Below, piece by piece: positions 1 through 8,407 of a stretch of 64,000 bases of DNA (position 1 is its first letter; each line of letters opens with the position of its first letter). A program made the position numbers and the translations under genes. The stretch is from Leptolyngbya sp. Cla-17 (GTDB lineage Bacteria > Cyanobacteriota > Cyanobacteriia > Leptolyngbyales > Leptolyngbyaceae): NCBI RefSeq assembly GCF_016807185.1, contig NZ_JAEVYN010000002.1, positions 124,001-188,000 of the forward strand, given 5' to 3'. Below the pieces are notes generated by a model. It was not told the origin of the DNA. It was given only the letters and a program-made list of their open reading frames with translations, and made no database searches.

Positions 1-510
1 CCAATTAACTCGATAGCCTAATGCCTGACCCGGATGATTCAACAGTGCAGTTTCGACCAACACTTCGTCGCCCACGGATACCGATTGCCCAATCTGAATA
101 TCTTTAAATTGCAGGTCGGCAGCCATCACTTGTAGCGGTACTGGAAAGTTAGGGTGCCGCATTTGGTCATTCAGGCGCTTTTCAATGGTAGACCCATCGG
201 GCGCGACCGCAGCATGAATATGAAAGCGATTACCCTTTACAAAGGCAGGCACAAAGAAAGGAAATCCTTGAATGTGATCCCAATGAGAATGCGTAAAAAA
301 CAGGTGTGCCTCTACCGGAATTTGGGATAAAAGCGATCGCCCTAATACCCGAATTCCCGTACCCCCATCAAAAATGAGCCGCTTGCCGCCCACTTGCATC
401 TCAACACAGGGAGTATTTCCTCCATAGCGAACGGTACTTGATCCTGGACAGGAAATGCTACCTCGGACTCCCCAGAAGTTGATGACAAAATGAGCTAGGG
501 CACTGGACAT
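1..510 (-). CDS. MBL-fold metallohydrolase (partial, C-terminus outside window)
   Basis: The 170 visible codons are the N-terminal part of a metallo-beta-lactamase-fold hydrolase. The ATG is at 510 and the frame runs off the left edge. Near residue 75 there is a T-H-S-H-W-D-H motif, the HxHxDH metal-binding signature, preceded by a glycine-rich segment (FDGGTGIR). The N-terminus FWGVRGSI is typical of the cyclic-phosphodiesterase/RNase Z-like subgroup. This family uses two metal ions to hydrolyse phosphodiester or ester bonds; the substrate cannot be told from the fragment. Confidence 0.85.
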   Translation of the reverse strand, partial: MSSALAHFVINFWGVRGSISCPGSSTVRYGGNTPCVEMQVGGKRLIFDGGTGIRVLGRSLLSQIPVEAHLFFTHSHWDHIQGFPFFVPAFVKGNRFHIHAAVAPDGSTIEKRLNDQMRHPNFPVPLQVMAADLQFKDIQIGQSVSVGDEVLVETALLNHPGQALGYRVNW

Positions 511-1352
511 GAGTATCTCTCTGTGAACTTTGATGAGTCTCGAATAATTACCGTTCTGCTAAGGACGAACCCTGTTCATATTTGTTCACCTAGGCAGTAA
601 AGTCCGAACATACTCCCTTATTACAGCTTCATATAAATCCGTCACTCTATCAGTGATCCAGATCGCTGATGGAAATGATTAGAGACACCTTCAATCGCTT
701 TATGGGTAGTTTCAGAAGCCTTCAACCTCGCAATCATATCAATTCTATGATTCTCATGATTCTAAAGTGCCCATACGAATCATTATGTAAACGCGTAAGT
801 CATTTTTGCTTTCGTTTAAGAAATGCAGTTTTACAAACTCTAGGATGAATAAATTATTCAGTCAAATGGGTGTAAGTTCACTAAATATTGGTGGGATAAG
901 TGCTTAGCTCATGCTAGGTCTAATACTTTAGAGTTACTCTCGCTCGTTGAGCCGCTGTTGCCCTCAATTAATTATGATGCCAAATCCAGTTGAAGTAATC
1001 CACTCCTAACCAAGTCGTCAACTTAGTTTGCTCCCAGACCTTGTCAAGCTTTTGCTGTTTACAGTGCCAGTATTCCGTTCCTTAAACCTGCTGGAAGATG
1101 GAGATACTTCTGACTAGGGAGCTTATCGGCGGCAGATTGCTCCAGTTTTTCACACGGTTGGTAAACGCAATCACTATATTGCTTTTTTGCTTATGTAAAT
1201 AGTGGAAGACATTTTCGCGATCGCTAGTTGCAAATGGCCCCTAATCTGTTAACTTGGGCAAAGCTTAGAACAATTTAAGTATTCTAAGAAAAAAGAGAAT
1301 TGTGCGCCATCTACCAAATTTGATCAACATAATAGAGCGTGGAAACTAGACG
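511..1352. other. Intergenic stretch with transposase debris
   Basis: About 840 bases without an intact gene. The AT-rich first part (511-900) shows nothing I can name. The middle (about 905-1139) holds a broken reading frame on the minus strand, listed separately. The last 200 bases are AT-rich and should carry the promoter of the STAS gene, but no convincing -35/-10 pair stands out. Confidence 0.5.
905..1139 (-). pseudogene. Decayed transposase-like coding remnant
   Basis: Read on the minus strand, this stretch gives protein-like sequence in shifting frames: a segment with SQKYLHLPAGLRN, a frameshift, then EYWHCKQQKLDKVWEQ and WLGVDYFNWIWHHN, a stop, and then ATAAQRAR. The closing pattern (aromatic NW-WHH followed by T-A-A-Q-R-A) resembles the C-terminal tail of many DDE transposases. 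There is at least one frameshift and one stop, so it cannot be functional. The family assignment is an impression only. Confidence 0.35.
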
Positions 1353-1685
1353 ATGCTCATAAATCCTGAAGTGAAGGTCTTTCAACCTTCTAACATTTTG
1401 GATAGTGTTTCAACCGCTAGCCTAAGTCAAGATATTGACACCGCTTTGAAATCTGGAGTCAAACAGATGCTGATAGATTTACAAGGAGTAACATTTATCG
1501 ATAGCTCTGGACTAGGTGGATTAGTAAGTTCGTTTAAATCAGTTCGCTCATCTGGCGGAAATATATCTTTGTGTTCAATTAACGAACAGCCAAGGATGCT
1601 ATTGGAAATTACTGGTATAGATCAAGTGTTTGATATTTATCCTAGTCAACAAGAGTTTGCTCAAAATTTTGCTCCATCAACCTAA
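1353..1685 (+). CDS. STAS-domain anti-sigma-factor antagonist
   Basis: A 110-residue single-domain STAS protein of the SpoIIAA/RsbV type. The signature FIDSSGLGGL lies at residues 49-57; one of the serines at 51-52 is the usual phosphorylation site. Such antagonists bind a partner-switch kinase (anti-sigma factor) when unphosphorylated and so free a sigma factor or other target. No cognate kinase or phosphatase gene is adjacent, so the partner must be encoded elsewhere. Length and fold pattern are complete. It stands alone between transposon debris on both sides. Confidence 0.88.
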   Translation: MLINPEVKVFQPSNILDSVSTASLSQDIDTALKSGVKQMLIDLQGVTFIDSSGLGGLVSSFKSVRSSGGNISLCSINEQPRMLLEITGIDQVFDIYPSQQEFAQNFAPST

Positions 1686-1721
1686 GTTTTTATAAAATAC
1701 AGCATCTAAAATCTTGTCAGC

Positions 1722-1776
1722 CAAAGTTTTGAACGAAGCCCACTTGAGGATTGCCTTGAGATATTCCCACAACTGT
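1722..1776 (-). pseudogene. Fragment of IS630-type transposase ORFB
   Basis: On the minus strand this stretch encodes LWEYLKAILKWASFKTL, almost identical to LWEHLKASLKWAAFKTL in the intact transposase ORFB at 51939-52508. The match starts and stops abruptly, so only a short piece of a related element remains. Its orientation is opposite to that of the larger remnant at 2440-2718. Confidence 0.7.
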
Positions 1777-1779
1777 TAT

Positions 1780-2435
1780 CTGTCTGTAGACGGCGGTTCC
1801 CCACTTTAAGCAGGGAATCTTAGACTGGGTTGTTGGAGATCACAGTGGGAAGACTTTTTCTCCTCTGTGGGCGATCGCGGGGCATGGCAATGCTATTTCT
1901 ACGTCACCGACGGCGGATCATTCAGCCCTGCTTTATTCCAACGGAAGATCAGATTGTCAGCAAGGCCTATATGATGCGAGTGGAAGGTGATAAACACCCA
2001 GTTACGCAACTATCAGTCGGGCATAATAGTAAGATCCTCTGTCCTCTACCTGTGACAATGCTGAAGCATTCAATTCGCTTGCTACTTCACTATCTCAAAT
2101 TCGCCGATTTTTCAGTTTCCTGACGATTCATTTCACCTTCACCCAGGAATATGCCTACCGAGGGTATCTGCCCAAAGTAAAGCAGCAAATTGTAGATAGG
2201 GCAGTTAAGGTAGCGGCATTGCCTGCGGCACGTCTATGCCTATAAAACACAGCACGGGTACTCAGAATCAGTCGAACCACCGGGATTGAAACGTTAAAGA
2301 AAAGCTCGTCATTTGAGATCAGTGAATGAAGCCCGACTGGCAAAGCTTGAACCGATTCCAACGACCGTTTGTCTCTGTCAACGGCAATACTTGAAGTTAG
2401 AAGCCGAGGCAAGGTGGAGTGATGTCGGTTCCAAG
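1780..2435. other. No supported gene
   Basis: Open frames exist on both strands (97 codons at 1830-2123 plus, 85 codons at 2155-2412 minus). Neither has a convincing ribosome site or recognisable composition, and both lie between transposon remnants. A weak hairpin (GGTTCCC at 1796, GGGAATC at 1813) is visible near the left side. I regard the stretch as decayed mobile DNA. Confidence 0.45.
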
Positions 2436-2439
2436 CAAA

Positions 2440-2718
2440 GTTAAAAGTGGCTCATCCCCAACACCTCAAGCAAAACCGAGACCAGCGAGAGGTATTTAAG
2501 CAAACCTTGCAGACGAACTCGGTTTGTTGAGCCAGTACGCTCAGCAAGTGCGCCAGGATTTTGGAGTGAAACCCATTAGCTCATGGCAATGAGTGTGCAA
2601 AGCATTCTGGCTCTATCGCGCTGTAGAACCTACTACAGGAGAATCCCTTTTCTGGCAGTTCTCCCATGTCGATACCGACTGCTATCAATGCTTCTTGGCT
2701 GGGTTCTCCAACATTTAA
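2440..2718 (+). pseudogene. Decayed copy of two-ORF IS630-type element
   Basis: The plus strand encodes the end of an ORFA-like frame (KVAHPQHLKQNRDQREVFKQT), then in a shifted frame LLSQYAQQVRQD, then GVKPISSWQ, an in-frame TGA, and then CKAFWLYRAVEPTTGES and FSHVDTDCYQCFL. Each block matches the intact element at 51932-53077 in the same order, with the segment between LLSQYA and GVKPI deleted. The element's end is still visible just after it (TTTAAATTGG at about 2717-2726). It is non-functional. Confidence 0.8.
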
Positions 2719-3051
2719 ATTGGCATCACATCAAATTATAGAGAGAGTAAGAATCTCGCTTCAAAGCTAAATTATTATTGCCCAACAACTTTTATGTAAA
2801 GTTTAGACGCCAATAATCCTGATTCTTCTTTTAACTTCAGAAATTTGATAAGGATTGTTTAAACGTATTCAGATAAACTCTTGTCTATTTTTACTTAGCG
2901 CATACTGAACTGGATGAGTTCTCAAGTTTCCATTCAGCTAAACAATTAAGCGGTACATGAATTTTTTCGACCTGTCTTATATTGTTTGCTGCCGCTATTT
3001 GAAGGTTTATCGCGTTTCTCCTAATAATGCTATTTCTGGTAAAGAGCAGCA
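2719..3051. other. Intergenic stretch upstream of PBP2 gene
   Basis: AT-rich spacer of about 330 bases. It starts with the residual IS end TTTAAATTGGCA, and the rest should contain the promoter of the PBP2 gene. I see no terminator hairpin and no open frame with a credible start. Confidence 0.4.
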
Positions 3052-4824
3052 ATGGCTACTGGACTTTCTTTTGTTACGAAAAGCCGTTTTATCAATGCGC
3101 CACTAACTCAGCGATCGCACCGGGCGATCGGGTTAATGGGCATGACTTTCTTGCTGATAGGTAGCTGTGGACTGAGACTAGCTCAATTACAACTGATTGA
3201 GGGACCGACACATCGAGAGCGAGCTGAGCAAAACCGAGTTGTGCTGATGCCAATGCCTGCAGATCGAGGCAACATCTTGGATCGGAGTGGCGCATTATTA
3301 GCAGCTAATCGTTTAGCACGCTCTATATATCTCCGCCCTTGTGAGCAATCTAAAGCATCCTGGGTTGAATCTGCAAAGCGCCTTGCGCCAATTCTCAAAA
3401 TTCCAGCCGAAGAGATTCTCGAAAAGCTTAAGCAAGCTGGATTTCGGTCGGCACTGCCTGTGCGTATTAGCCGCGATTTATCACTCAATGCGTTCATTAC
3501 TCTTGCAGAACAGGCTACCCATTTTCCTGGGTTAGAAATCCGAGGAGAGGCTAGTCGATACTACCCCAATGGCAACTTGGCTGCCCATGTGCTGGGCTAT
3601 ATCAGTGAGGCTACCGAAAAAGACCTCAAAGCTCATCCAGACTATTCCATGGGGATGCTGGTTGGGCAAATGGGCATTGAAAGATTAGCAAATTCTAAAC
3701 TCCAAGGGGTTTGGGGTGGTCAACTGATTGAAGTTGATGCAACGGGACGACAATTGAATAGCCTTGGATTAAAACCTCCTATCTCTGGACAAGCAATTCG
3801 GCTGACTTTAGACTCAGATCTACAAAAAACGGCTGAAAAAGCGCTGGCAAATCGTCGCGGAGCTGTTGCGGTATTAGATGTTAAAACGGGGGCTGTGCTG
3901 GCGTTAGCAAGTGGACCCACCTTTGATCCCAACTTGTTCACCCGGCGCATTACCAAACAGGAATGGCAACAGTTGCAGAGTCAAGAAAATCCATTTTTGA
4001 ATCGGGCACTTCAAGGGTATCCGCCAGGGAGCACGTTTAAGGTTGTAACGGCAATCGCAGGAATACAATCGGGAAAGTTCTCACCGGATTCCACGCTAAT
4101 GACCTATGCGGCAATTAATTTAGGTGGACATTTGTTTCATGAACATGGGCAAAGTCAGGGAGTGATTGGCTTTCGGGATGCGTTGGCATTTAGTAGCAAT
4201 ACTTTTTTTTATCAGGTGGGATTAGCTGCCGGTCCAGAAGCGATCGCTCAATGGGGGCAAAAATTTGGCATCGGTGATCTAATCAATGTGAGGCTTAGTG
4301 GAGGAAGTCATGGCATGATCCCCACGCCAGCACAAAAAGAAAAGCTGTTCAAAGAGCCTTGGTATGGTGGAGATACCGTCAGCATGTCGATTGGGCAAGG
4401 GTTAGTTCAGACAACGCCATTGGAATTGGCGGCGATCTACGCTGCGATCGCTAATGGAGGCTGGCGAGTTCAGCCTCATCTGCTGGCAGACGAAAGCCAA
4501 ACGGCATCCACGCGCCCTAAAAAAATGGGGATTAATCCAGGCACCTTGGCAGTAATTCGACAGGGCTTAAAAGCAGTGGTGGCTGAGGGTACGGCTCGTC
4601 AACTCAGCGATGGCTCCATTCCTCCAACGGCAGGTAAAACTGGAACGGCGGAAGTGCTGGGGCAGAAAGATAATGCACTATTTGCGGGTTTTGCTCCTTT
4701 TAACAATCCTAAAATTGCGGTGGCGGTCGTCGTGGAAAATGGTGGATTTGGCGCTGAATCAGCCGTTCCGATTGCCCATCAAATTTACAAAACCTATTTC
4801 AAAACTGCGAAAGCTCGCCGCTAG
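3052..4824 (+). CDS. mrdA: Penicillin-binding protein 2 (peptidoglycan transpeptidase)
   Basis: Class B penicillin-binding protein that cross-links septal or lateral-wall peptidoglycan on the periplasmic face of the inner membrane. A single N-terminal membrane helix (about residues 27-45, GMTFLLIGSCGL) is followed by the dimerisation domain, with the ADRGNILDRSG motif near residue 70, and then the transpeptidase domain. All three catalytic motifs are present: S327-T-F-K330, S381-S-N383 and K529-T-G531. The length of 590 residues is normal for PBP2. In many bacteria the gene sits with rodA and mreBCD; here it is alone, followed by a convergent carboxypeptidase gene. Confidence 0.93.
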   Translation: MATGLSFVTKSRFINAPLTQRSHRAIGLMGMTFLLIGSCGLRLAQLQLIEGPTHRERAEQNRVVLMPMPADRGNILDRSGALLAANRLARSIYLRPCEQSKASWVESAKRLAPILKIPAEEILEKLKQAGFRSALPVRISRDLSLNAFITLAEQATHFPGLEIRGEASRYYPNGNLAAHVLGYISEATEKDLKAHPDYSMGMLVGQMGIERLANSKLQGVWGGQLIEVDATGRQLNSLGLKPPISGQAIRLTLDSDLQKTAEKALANRRGAVAVLDVKTGAVLALASGPTFDPNLFTRRITKQEWQQLQSQENPFLNRALQGYPPGSTFKVVTAIAGIQSGKFSPDSTLMTYAAINLGGHLFHEHGQSQGVIGFRDALAFSSNTFFYQVGLAAGPEAIAQWGQKFGIGDLINVRLSGGSHGMIPTPAQKEKLFKEPWYGGDTVSMSIGQGLVQTTPLELAAIYAAIANGGWRVQPHLLADESQTASTRPKKMGINPGTLAVIRQGLKAVVAEGTARQLSDGSIPPTAGKTGTAEVLGQKDNALFAGFAPFNNPKIAVAVVVENGGFGAESAVPIAHQIYKTYFKTAKARR

Positions 4825-4847
4825 AAGTTGATATTAGAAGAACGGGG

Positions 4848-5744
4848 TCAGCGATCGCAGAGGGTTAGCGTGCCTTGATCACCATCAAGCTCTGCACTGA
4901 TTCCCATAGGGATGGCAGCGTTCACTCCATCGTGACCAAAGGGTAGATCAGACACAATGGGAAGATCCAAATCTCCTAGGCGATCGCGTAGTACTTCCGC
5001 CACAGTGAAGCTGGAAATATGGGCAGGAGGTTCGCATTGGCTAAAACGACCGATGGCAATTCCTTTTAGTTGCTTTAATGCTCCACAAAGTCGCCATTGA
5101 GTTAGCATGCGATCGATTCGGTAAGGCGCTTCGCTCACATCTTCGATCGCCAAAATCACATTCGACAAATCAAGCTGAAAGGGTGTTCCCAATAAATGGG
5201 TAGCAACAGTCAGGTTTACTGGCAAAAGCACTCCAGTTATTTTGCCATTCCCCCACCCTGTTCCAGTCAATGGCGGAATGGGGCGACCTTCTACCCAATC
5301 AAATAATCGCTGGAGCGACCAATCGGGTTCAGCGGCGATCGTCGTGAGTAACGCACCGTGTAAGCCAGAAATTCCCTGTTGGCTCAAACTCATTAGCAGC
5401 GCCGTGATATCCGAAAAGCCGATTAACCATTTAGGCTCGATCCCCTGCCACGACCAGTCTTCTAGCAATCGTGCGCCACCATAGCCGCCTCGCGCACAAA
5501 GAATGCCGCGACAACCTGGATCATTCAGTGCATCCCGCAACTGTTGTCGGCGGTTATCATCGGTGCCTGCTAAATAGCCCCATTGTTGATCAAAGCCGGA
5601 GCTAAACTCCACGCGATACCCCCGCGATCGCCATAGATTCACCCCTTTGTGAAACATCTCCAATTCGCGTAATGCACCGCTTGGAGCAATCACCCGCAGC
5701 AAATCATTTGGTTTTAAAGGCGGCGGCACTTGGCAGATATTCAT
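4848..5744 (-). CDS. LD-carboxypeptidase, peptidase family S66 (LdcA/MccF-like)
   Basis: A 298-residue cytoplasmic serine peptidase of family S66, which trims the terminal D-Ala from L,D-tetrapeptides during murein recycling or, in MccF members, cleaves microcin C-like adducts. The triad is recognisable: nucleophile Ser in IGFSD, Glu in AIEDVSE and His in PFGHDG. ARGGYGGARLL precedes the nucleophile, as is usual for the family. It converges with the PBP2 gene, which also acts in peptidoglycan metabolism, but opposite strands rule out co-transcription. The housekeeping recycling role is more likely than microcin immunity. Confidence 0.9.
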   Translation of the reverse strand: MNICQVPPPLKPNDLLRVIAPSGALRELEMFHKGVNLWRSRGYRVEFSSGFDQQWGYLAGTDDNRRQQLRDALNDPGCRGILCARGGYGGARLLEDWSWQGIEPKWLIGFSDITALLMSLSQQGISGLHGALLTTIAAEPDWSLQRLFDWVEGRPIPPLTGTGWGNGKITGVLLPVNLTVATHLLGTPFQLDLSNVILAIEDVSEAPYRIDRMLTQWRLCGALKQLKGIAIGRFSQCEPPAHISSFTVAEVLRDRLGDLDLPIVSDLPFGHDGVNAAIPMGISAELDGDQGTLTLCDR

Positions 5745-5821
5745 TGCTTTCTAGTAAATTGGAAAGCCAAATCTTAGTTAGTATCGCTAGCTAACCAAAT
5801 TTAACAGCTATTTCAGCAAAC

Positions 5822-5855
5822 TAAACCCCCTAAGTATCTGCACTTAGAGGGTTTA
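5822..5855 (-). terminator. Hairpin downstream of the small basic protein gene
   Basis: TAAACCCCCTAAG and CTTAGAGGGTTTA form a 13-bp stem with one mismatch around an 8-nt loop. It lies just past the 3' end of the minus-strand gene at 5898-6095, so it probably terminates that transcript. The run of T after it is short. Confidence 0.6.
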
Positions 5856-5897
5856 TGCCCAAGTCTTTACAGGTTTGTTGCTCAAGCTTATTGCTAG

Positions 5898-6095
5898 TTA
5901 CAAATCAACGGCTCCTGTTCCAGCCCCTGATTCATTTTGTTCCATCGTGTCAGAATCTTGCTCATCATCTGGACGACCTCCAAAGCTGCGTCTTCCACGG
6001 TTCATCCGACCTGTGTTCGTTCTCTTCCGAAACTTACGAGCATACGCTTGATTTCTGAGAGCTTTTTCTTTCTTTTGGTTTCGGCGTTTAGCCAT
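5898..6095 (-). CDS. Small basic conserved cyanobacterial protein
   Basis: A 65-residue protein with a strongly basic N-terminal half (MAKRRNQKKEKALRNQAYARK) and an acidic, Asp/Glu/Gly-rich C-terminal tail. The N-terminal pattern recurs in short proteins of unknown function across cyanobacteria. The basic half suggests RNA or ribosome association, but no domain can be named. The ATG is preceded by a purine-rich stretch (rc of CCCCTTATAAAA). It is followed by a hairpin that looks like its terminator. Confidence 0.75.
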   Translation of the reverse strand: MAKRRNQKKEKALRNQAYARKFRKRTNTGRMNRGRRSFGGRPDDEQDSDTMEQNESGAGTGAVDL

Positions 6096-6293
6096 GTTTA
6101 CCCCTTATAAAACAGCCATAGCAGCCGCAAACAAACTACCCTTGGTTTAATAAACTAGGGCTAGTTGAGCAGCATTTGAAAAAAATAGTCAGGAGATTAC
6201 TTTAACATACCTGTTGGATGCTCTATGATTCTAAATCGCGCGAAATAACCAAAGCGATGCTTGTAAAGCAGCAATAAATACCTCTCGGCTCCA

Positions 6294-7760
6294 TCACATT
6301 TCTGTTTTTTGCTGAGCGAGAAGATCCGCTGCCAAACTTAGAGCATCTGCGGCGGTGGAAAGCGAACCTTCGGCTTTTGCTAACTGAATTGCTGCTAGTA
6401 GCTGACCAATGAGTGGACCAGGTGGTAACTTGAGGGCAGTCATCAGGTCTTGTCCAGTCAAAACAGGAATGCTATGAGCGACGGGATCGCTTGGATCAAG
6501 AAATCGTTCTATTAAGGGCGAGATCGCTTCTATTGTCAGCCCTTGAGCGATCGCCAACACGGCGATCGCCGGAAATGTTGTTCCTACTCCTTGAAAAAAG
6601 AAGTATTGCTCTCGCCGCGACAGGTTTAGTCGCGAAGCTAGGGTAGTTACGGCTTGGTTTGTTTCAACTGAGTTTGCAGGATAAAGCTGCGGCAAAAATT
6701 TGAGTACTGTACTAATTGCTTGAATCTCAGTGCGGCTATATTTCAATTGGCGCAACTGAGTCTCGGCCTCTGCTGTTTTAGCCGATAGCAAACATGCCAA
6801 CTTGGCAGCAATTAACCAGTTACGTGCCGAACCGGATGCTTTGAACGGAGAACTCTCTGTTGGCAAGTGTCCGCTGGATACAAGCCGAACTTGACCATAA
6901 AGCTCTCTAGCAAACTCTGGCAATATTTCTTGCAGCAAAACCGTGACGCGATCGATTTCAGCAACACACTTTAAACTTTGAGCCGTCGCATTGGGGAGCC
7001 AATCTTGCAACAAACCGTCTTGCCATGCTTGGGTTAGCCAAGGTGTGCCTTTTGCAGTACTGAGTAAATAATTTAATTCCGACTGTACCCGTTCCGCTGC
7101 AATTCGTCGCAGTAAAGGCGCAAACTGTTTCACAGCGGCACGGGTTTCAGCTTCTAGACTAAACCCTAGTTGGGCAGCTTGGCGATAAGCCCGCAACAAT
7201 CGCAGGGGATCTTCTTCTAGGTTTTCTGCCGACACCATTCGCAGCGATCGCTGTTGCAGGTCGCCGTAGCCTTGTAAGGGATCGACAAACCGATCAAGCC
7301 GAGGATCATAGGCGATCGCGTTCACCGTAAAATCTCGTCGCCTCAGATCTTCTTCTAGGGTTGCGCCAACCTGCTGAGCAAAGTCAGCGGTGCCTTGAGG
7401 GAACACAACCCGCGCAATCTGTCGTTCTGCATCCAACAGCACAAATCCTGCTTTGTAGTGACGGGCGATCGCTTGGGCCGTTTCAACGACGCGATCGGTC
7501 AGCACAAAATCCAGATCTAAATAATCGCTGCGTCTGCCCAACAGTGCATCCCGCACACTGCCTCCAACCAGGTAAGCAGACGCAGGCAACCACTCCAATC
7601 CAAAAGGCCAGCTTTGGGGAGAAAGGGCTAAAAAATTAATCGAGGCAGTTGCTTGAAGATCCAATCCCTGACTCAGCGTTAAAGGTTCTAAATCCAACAA
7701 TAGTCTGATCCTAACGATGCTACTTGTGAAATGCACGGCATTTGCAGACCGTTCCGGCAA
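6294..7760 (-). CDS. cca: CCA tRNA nucleotidyltransferase / poly(A) polymerase family enzyme
   Basis: Class II nucleotidyltransferase that adds C and/or A to the 3' end of tRNA. The head domain contains GGSVRDALLG (about residue 66), the metal-binding DLDFV (DxD) and RRDFTVNAIAYD, followed by the neck signature EEDPLRLLRAYR. The C-terminal half is helical. The first 45 residues before the conserved start are unusual, and translation may begin at an internal start. A second, longer enzyme of the same family lies at 43623-45395. In Synechocystis and Deinococcus, CC-addition and A-addition are split between two such enzymes, so this protein may perform only one step; which step cannot be told by eye. 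Confidence 0.9.
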   Translation of the reverse strand: MPERSANAVHFTSSIVRIRLLLDLEPLTLSQGLDLQATASINFLALSPQSWPFGLEWLPASAYLVGGSVRDALLGRRSDYLDLDFVLTDRVVETAQAIARHYKAGFVLLDAERQIARVVFPQGTADFAQQVGATLEEDLRRRDFTVNAIAYDPRLDRFVDPLQGYGDLQQRSLRMVSAENLEEDPLRLLRAYRQAAQLGFSLEAETRAAVKQFAPLLRRIAAERVQSELNYLLSTAKGTPWLTQAWQDGLLQDWLPNATAQSLKCVAEIDRVTVLLQEILPEFARELYGQVRLVSSGHLPTESSPFKASGSARNWLIAAKLACLLSAKTAEAETQLRQLKYSRTEIQAISTVLKFLPQLYPANSVETNQAVTTLASRLNLSRREQYFFFQGVGTTFPAIAVLAIAQGLTIEAISPLIERFLDPSDPVAHSIPVLTGQDLMTALKLPPGPLIGQLLAAIQLAKAEGSLSTAADALSLAADLLAQQKTEM

Positions 7761-7901
7761 AATTTTGGAAATTAGACGGACTGCAATTGTCGTAAAAATC
7801 TATGGCTAGAGTGATCAAGAATCACGTCGCCTGAGCTACATTAGCAGAAAAGCATCTCGGTTCTTCGAGTCGCTGAACCGCAGACACGGAGGTTTTTAAC
7901 G

Positions 7902-8150
7902 ATGTGTGTTTGTATTAATTGTCACTACGTCGATCGCTGCACGACCTACCATGCGGTTGAGGGGCAGCATCAACAGCCGCATCTCACCGAAAATCCCACG
8001 TTTGAGGCGACTCAACCGACGATCAACGTAAACATCCGCAATGATGGCGAAATGATCGAAATGGAATGGGATGTAGTAGGCTGCGAAAGTTTTACCGCCG
8101 ATATGGGTAAATGGTCACGACTGCGCCCCGGCGAATTGGTGCCAACTTAA
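7902..8150 (+). CDS. ycf34: Ycf34 family protein
   Basis: An 82-residue protein with the N-terminus MCVCINCHYVDRCTTYHAVE that defines Ycf34. It holds four cysteines within the first 15 residues (C2, C4, C7, C13) plus a later one. Ycf34 of Synechocystis binds an iron-sulfur cluster and affects photosynthetic electron transport; the same role is inferred here. A strong ribosome site (GGAGG) sits about 9 bases before the ATG. It is monocistronic, with the neighbouring genes on the opposite strand. Confidence 0.9.
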   Translation: MCVCINCHYVDRCTTYHAVEGQHQQPHLTENPTFEATQPTINVNIRNDGEMIEMEWDVVGCESFTADMGKWSRLRPGELVPT

Positions 8151-8215
8151 AAGCGGTTTACTAATTCATCCAAGCGGATTTGGGGAAGTTACTAAATGGA
8201 AGAGAACTGATAGGG

Positions 8216-8407
8216 TCATTCTTGACTTGTCTGACCAATTCGCTGCTCTAAATTTTTCTCCCATTCAGGATCGCTTGGATTAATGGTGATCATGCGTCCT
8301 GAAGCCTTCGAGCTATCAACGGGTAGTGTATCAAAGTCAAAAGTTGCAGAATCACGCGATGTAGTAATGATTAGAGCCACGAGGCAGTTACATCGTAGCT
8401 TTCCCAA
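8216..8407 (-). CDS. Short ORF overlapping the kinase 3' end, possibly its frameshifted tail
   Basis: A 63-codon frame that overlaps the last 37 bases of the kinase gene in another frame. Its latter part (SATFDFDTLPVDSS...DPEWEKNLEQRIGQ) looks like real protein, whereas its first residues read through kinase codons. The FDFDTLPVD pattern is reminiscent of the linker that follows the kinase in cyanobacterial kinase-SUMF1 fusion proteins. It is either a separate small gene or the C-terminal extension of the kinase separated by a frameshift. I cannot decide. Confidence 0.35.
   Translation of the reverse strand: MGKLRCNCLVALIITTSRDSATFDFDTLPVDSSKASGRMITINPSDPEWEKNLEQRIGQTSQE

Noticed and set aside
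1830..2123. 97-codon open frame on the plus strand
   Set aside because: No ribosome site, odd composition rich in Arg/Leu/Met, and position between transposon relics; treated as chance.
2155..2412. 85-codon open frame on the minus strand
   Set aside because: Runs close to and antisense of the decayed IS copy and has no recognisable protein pattern.
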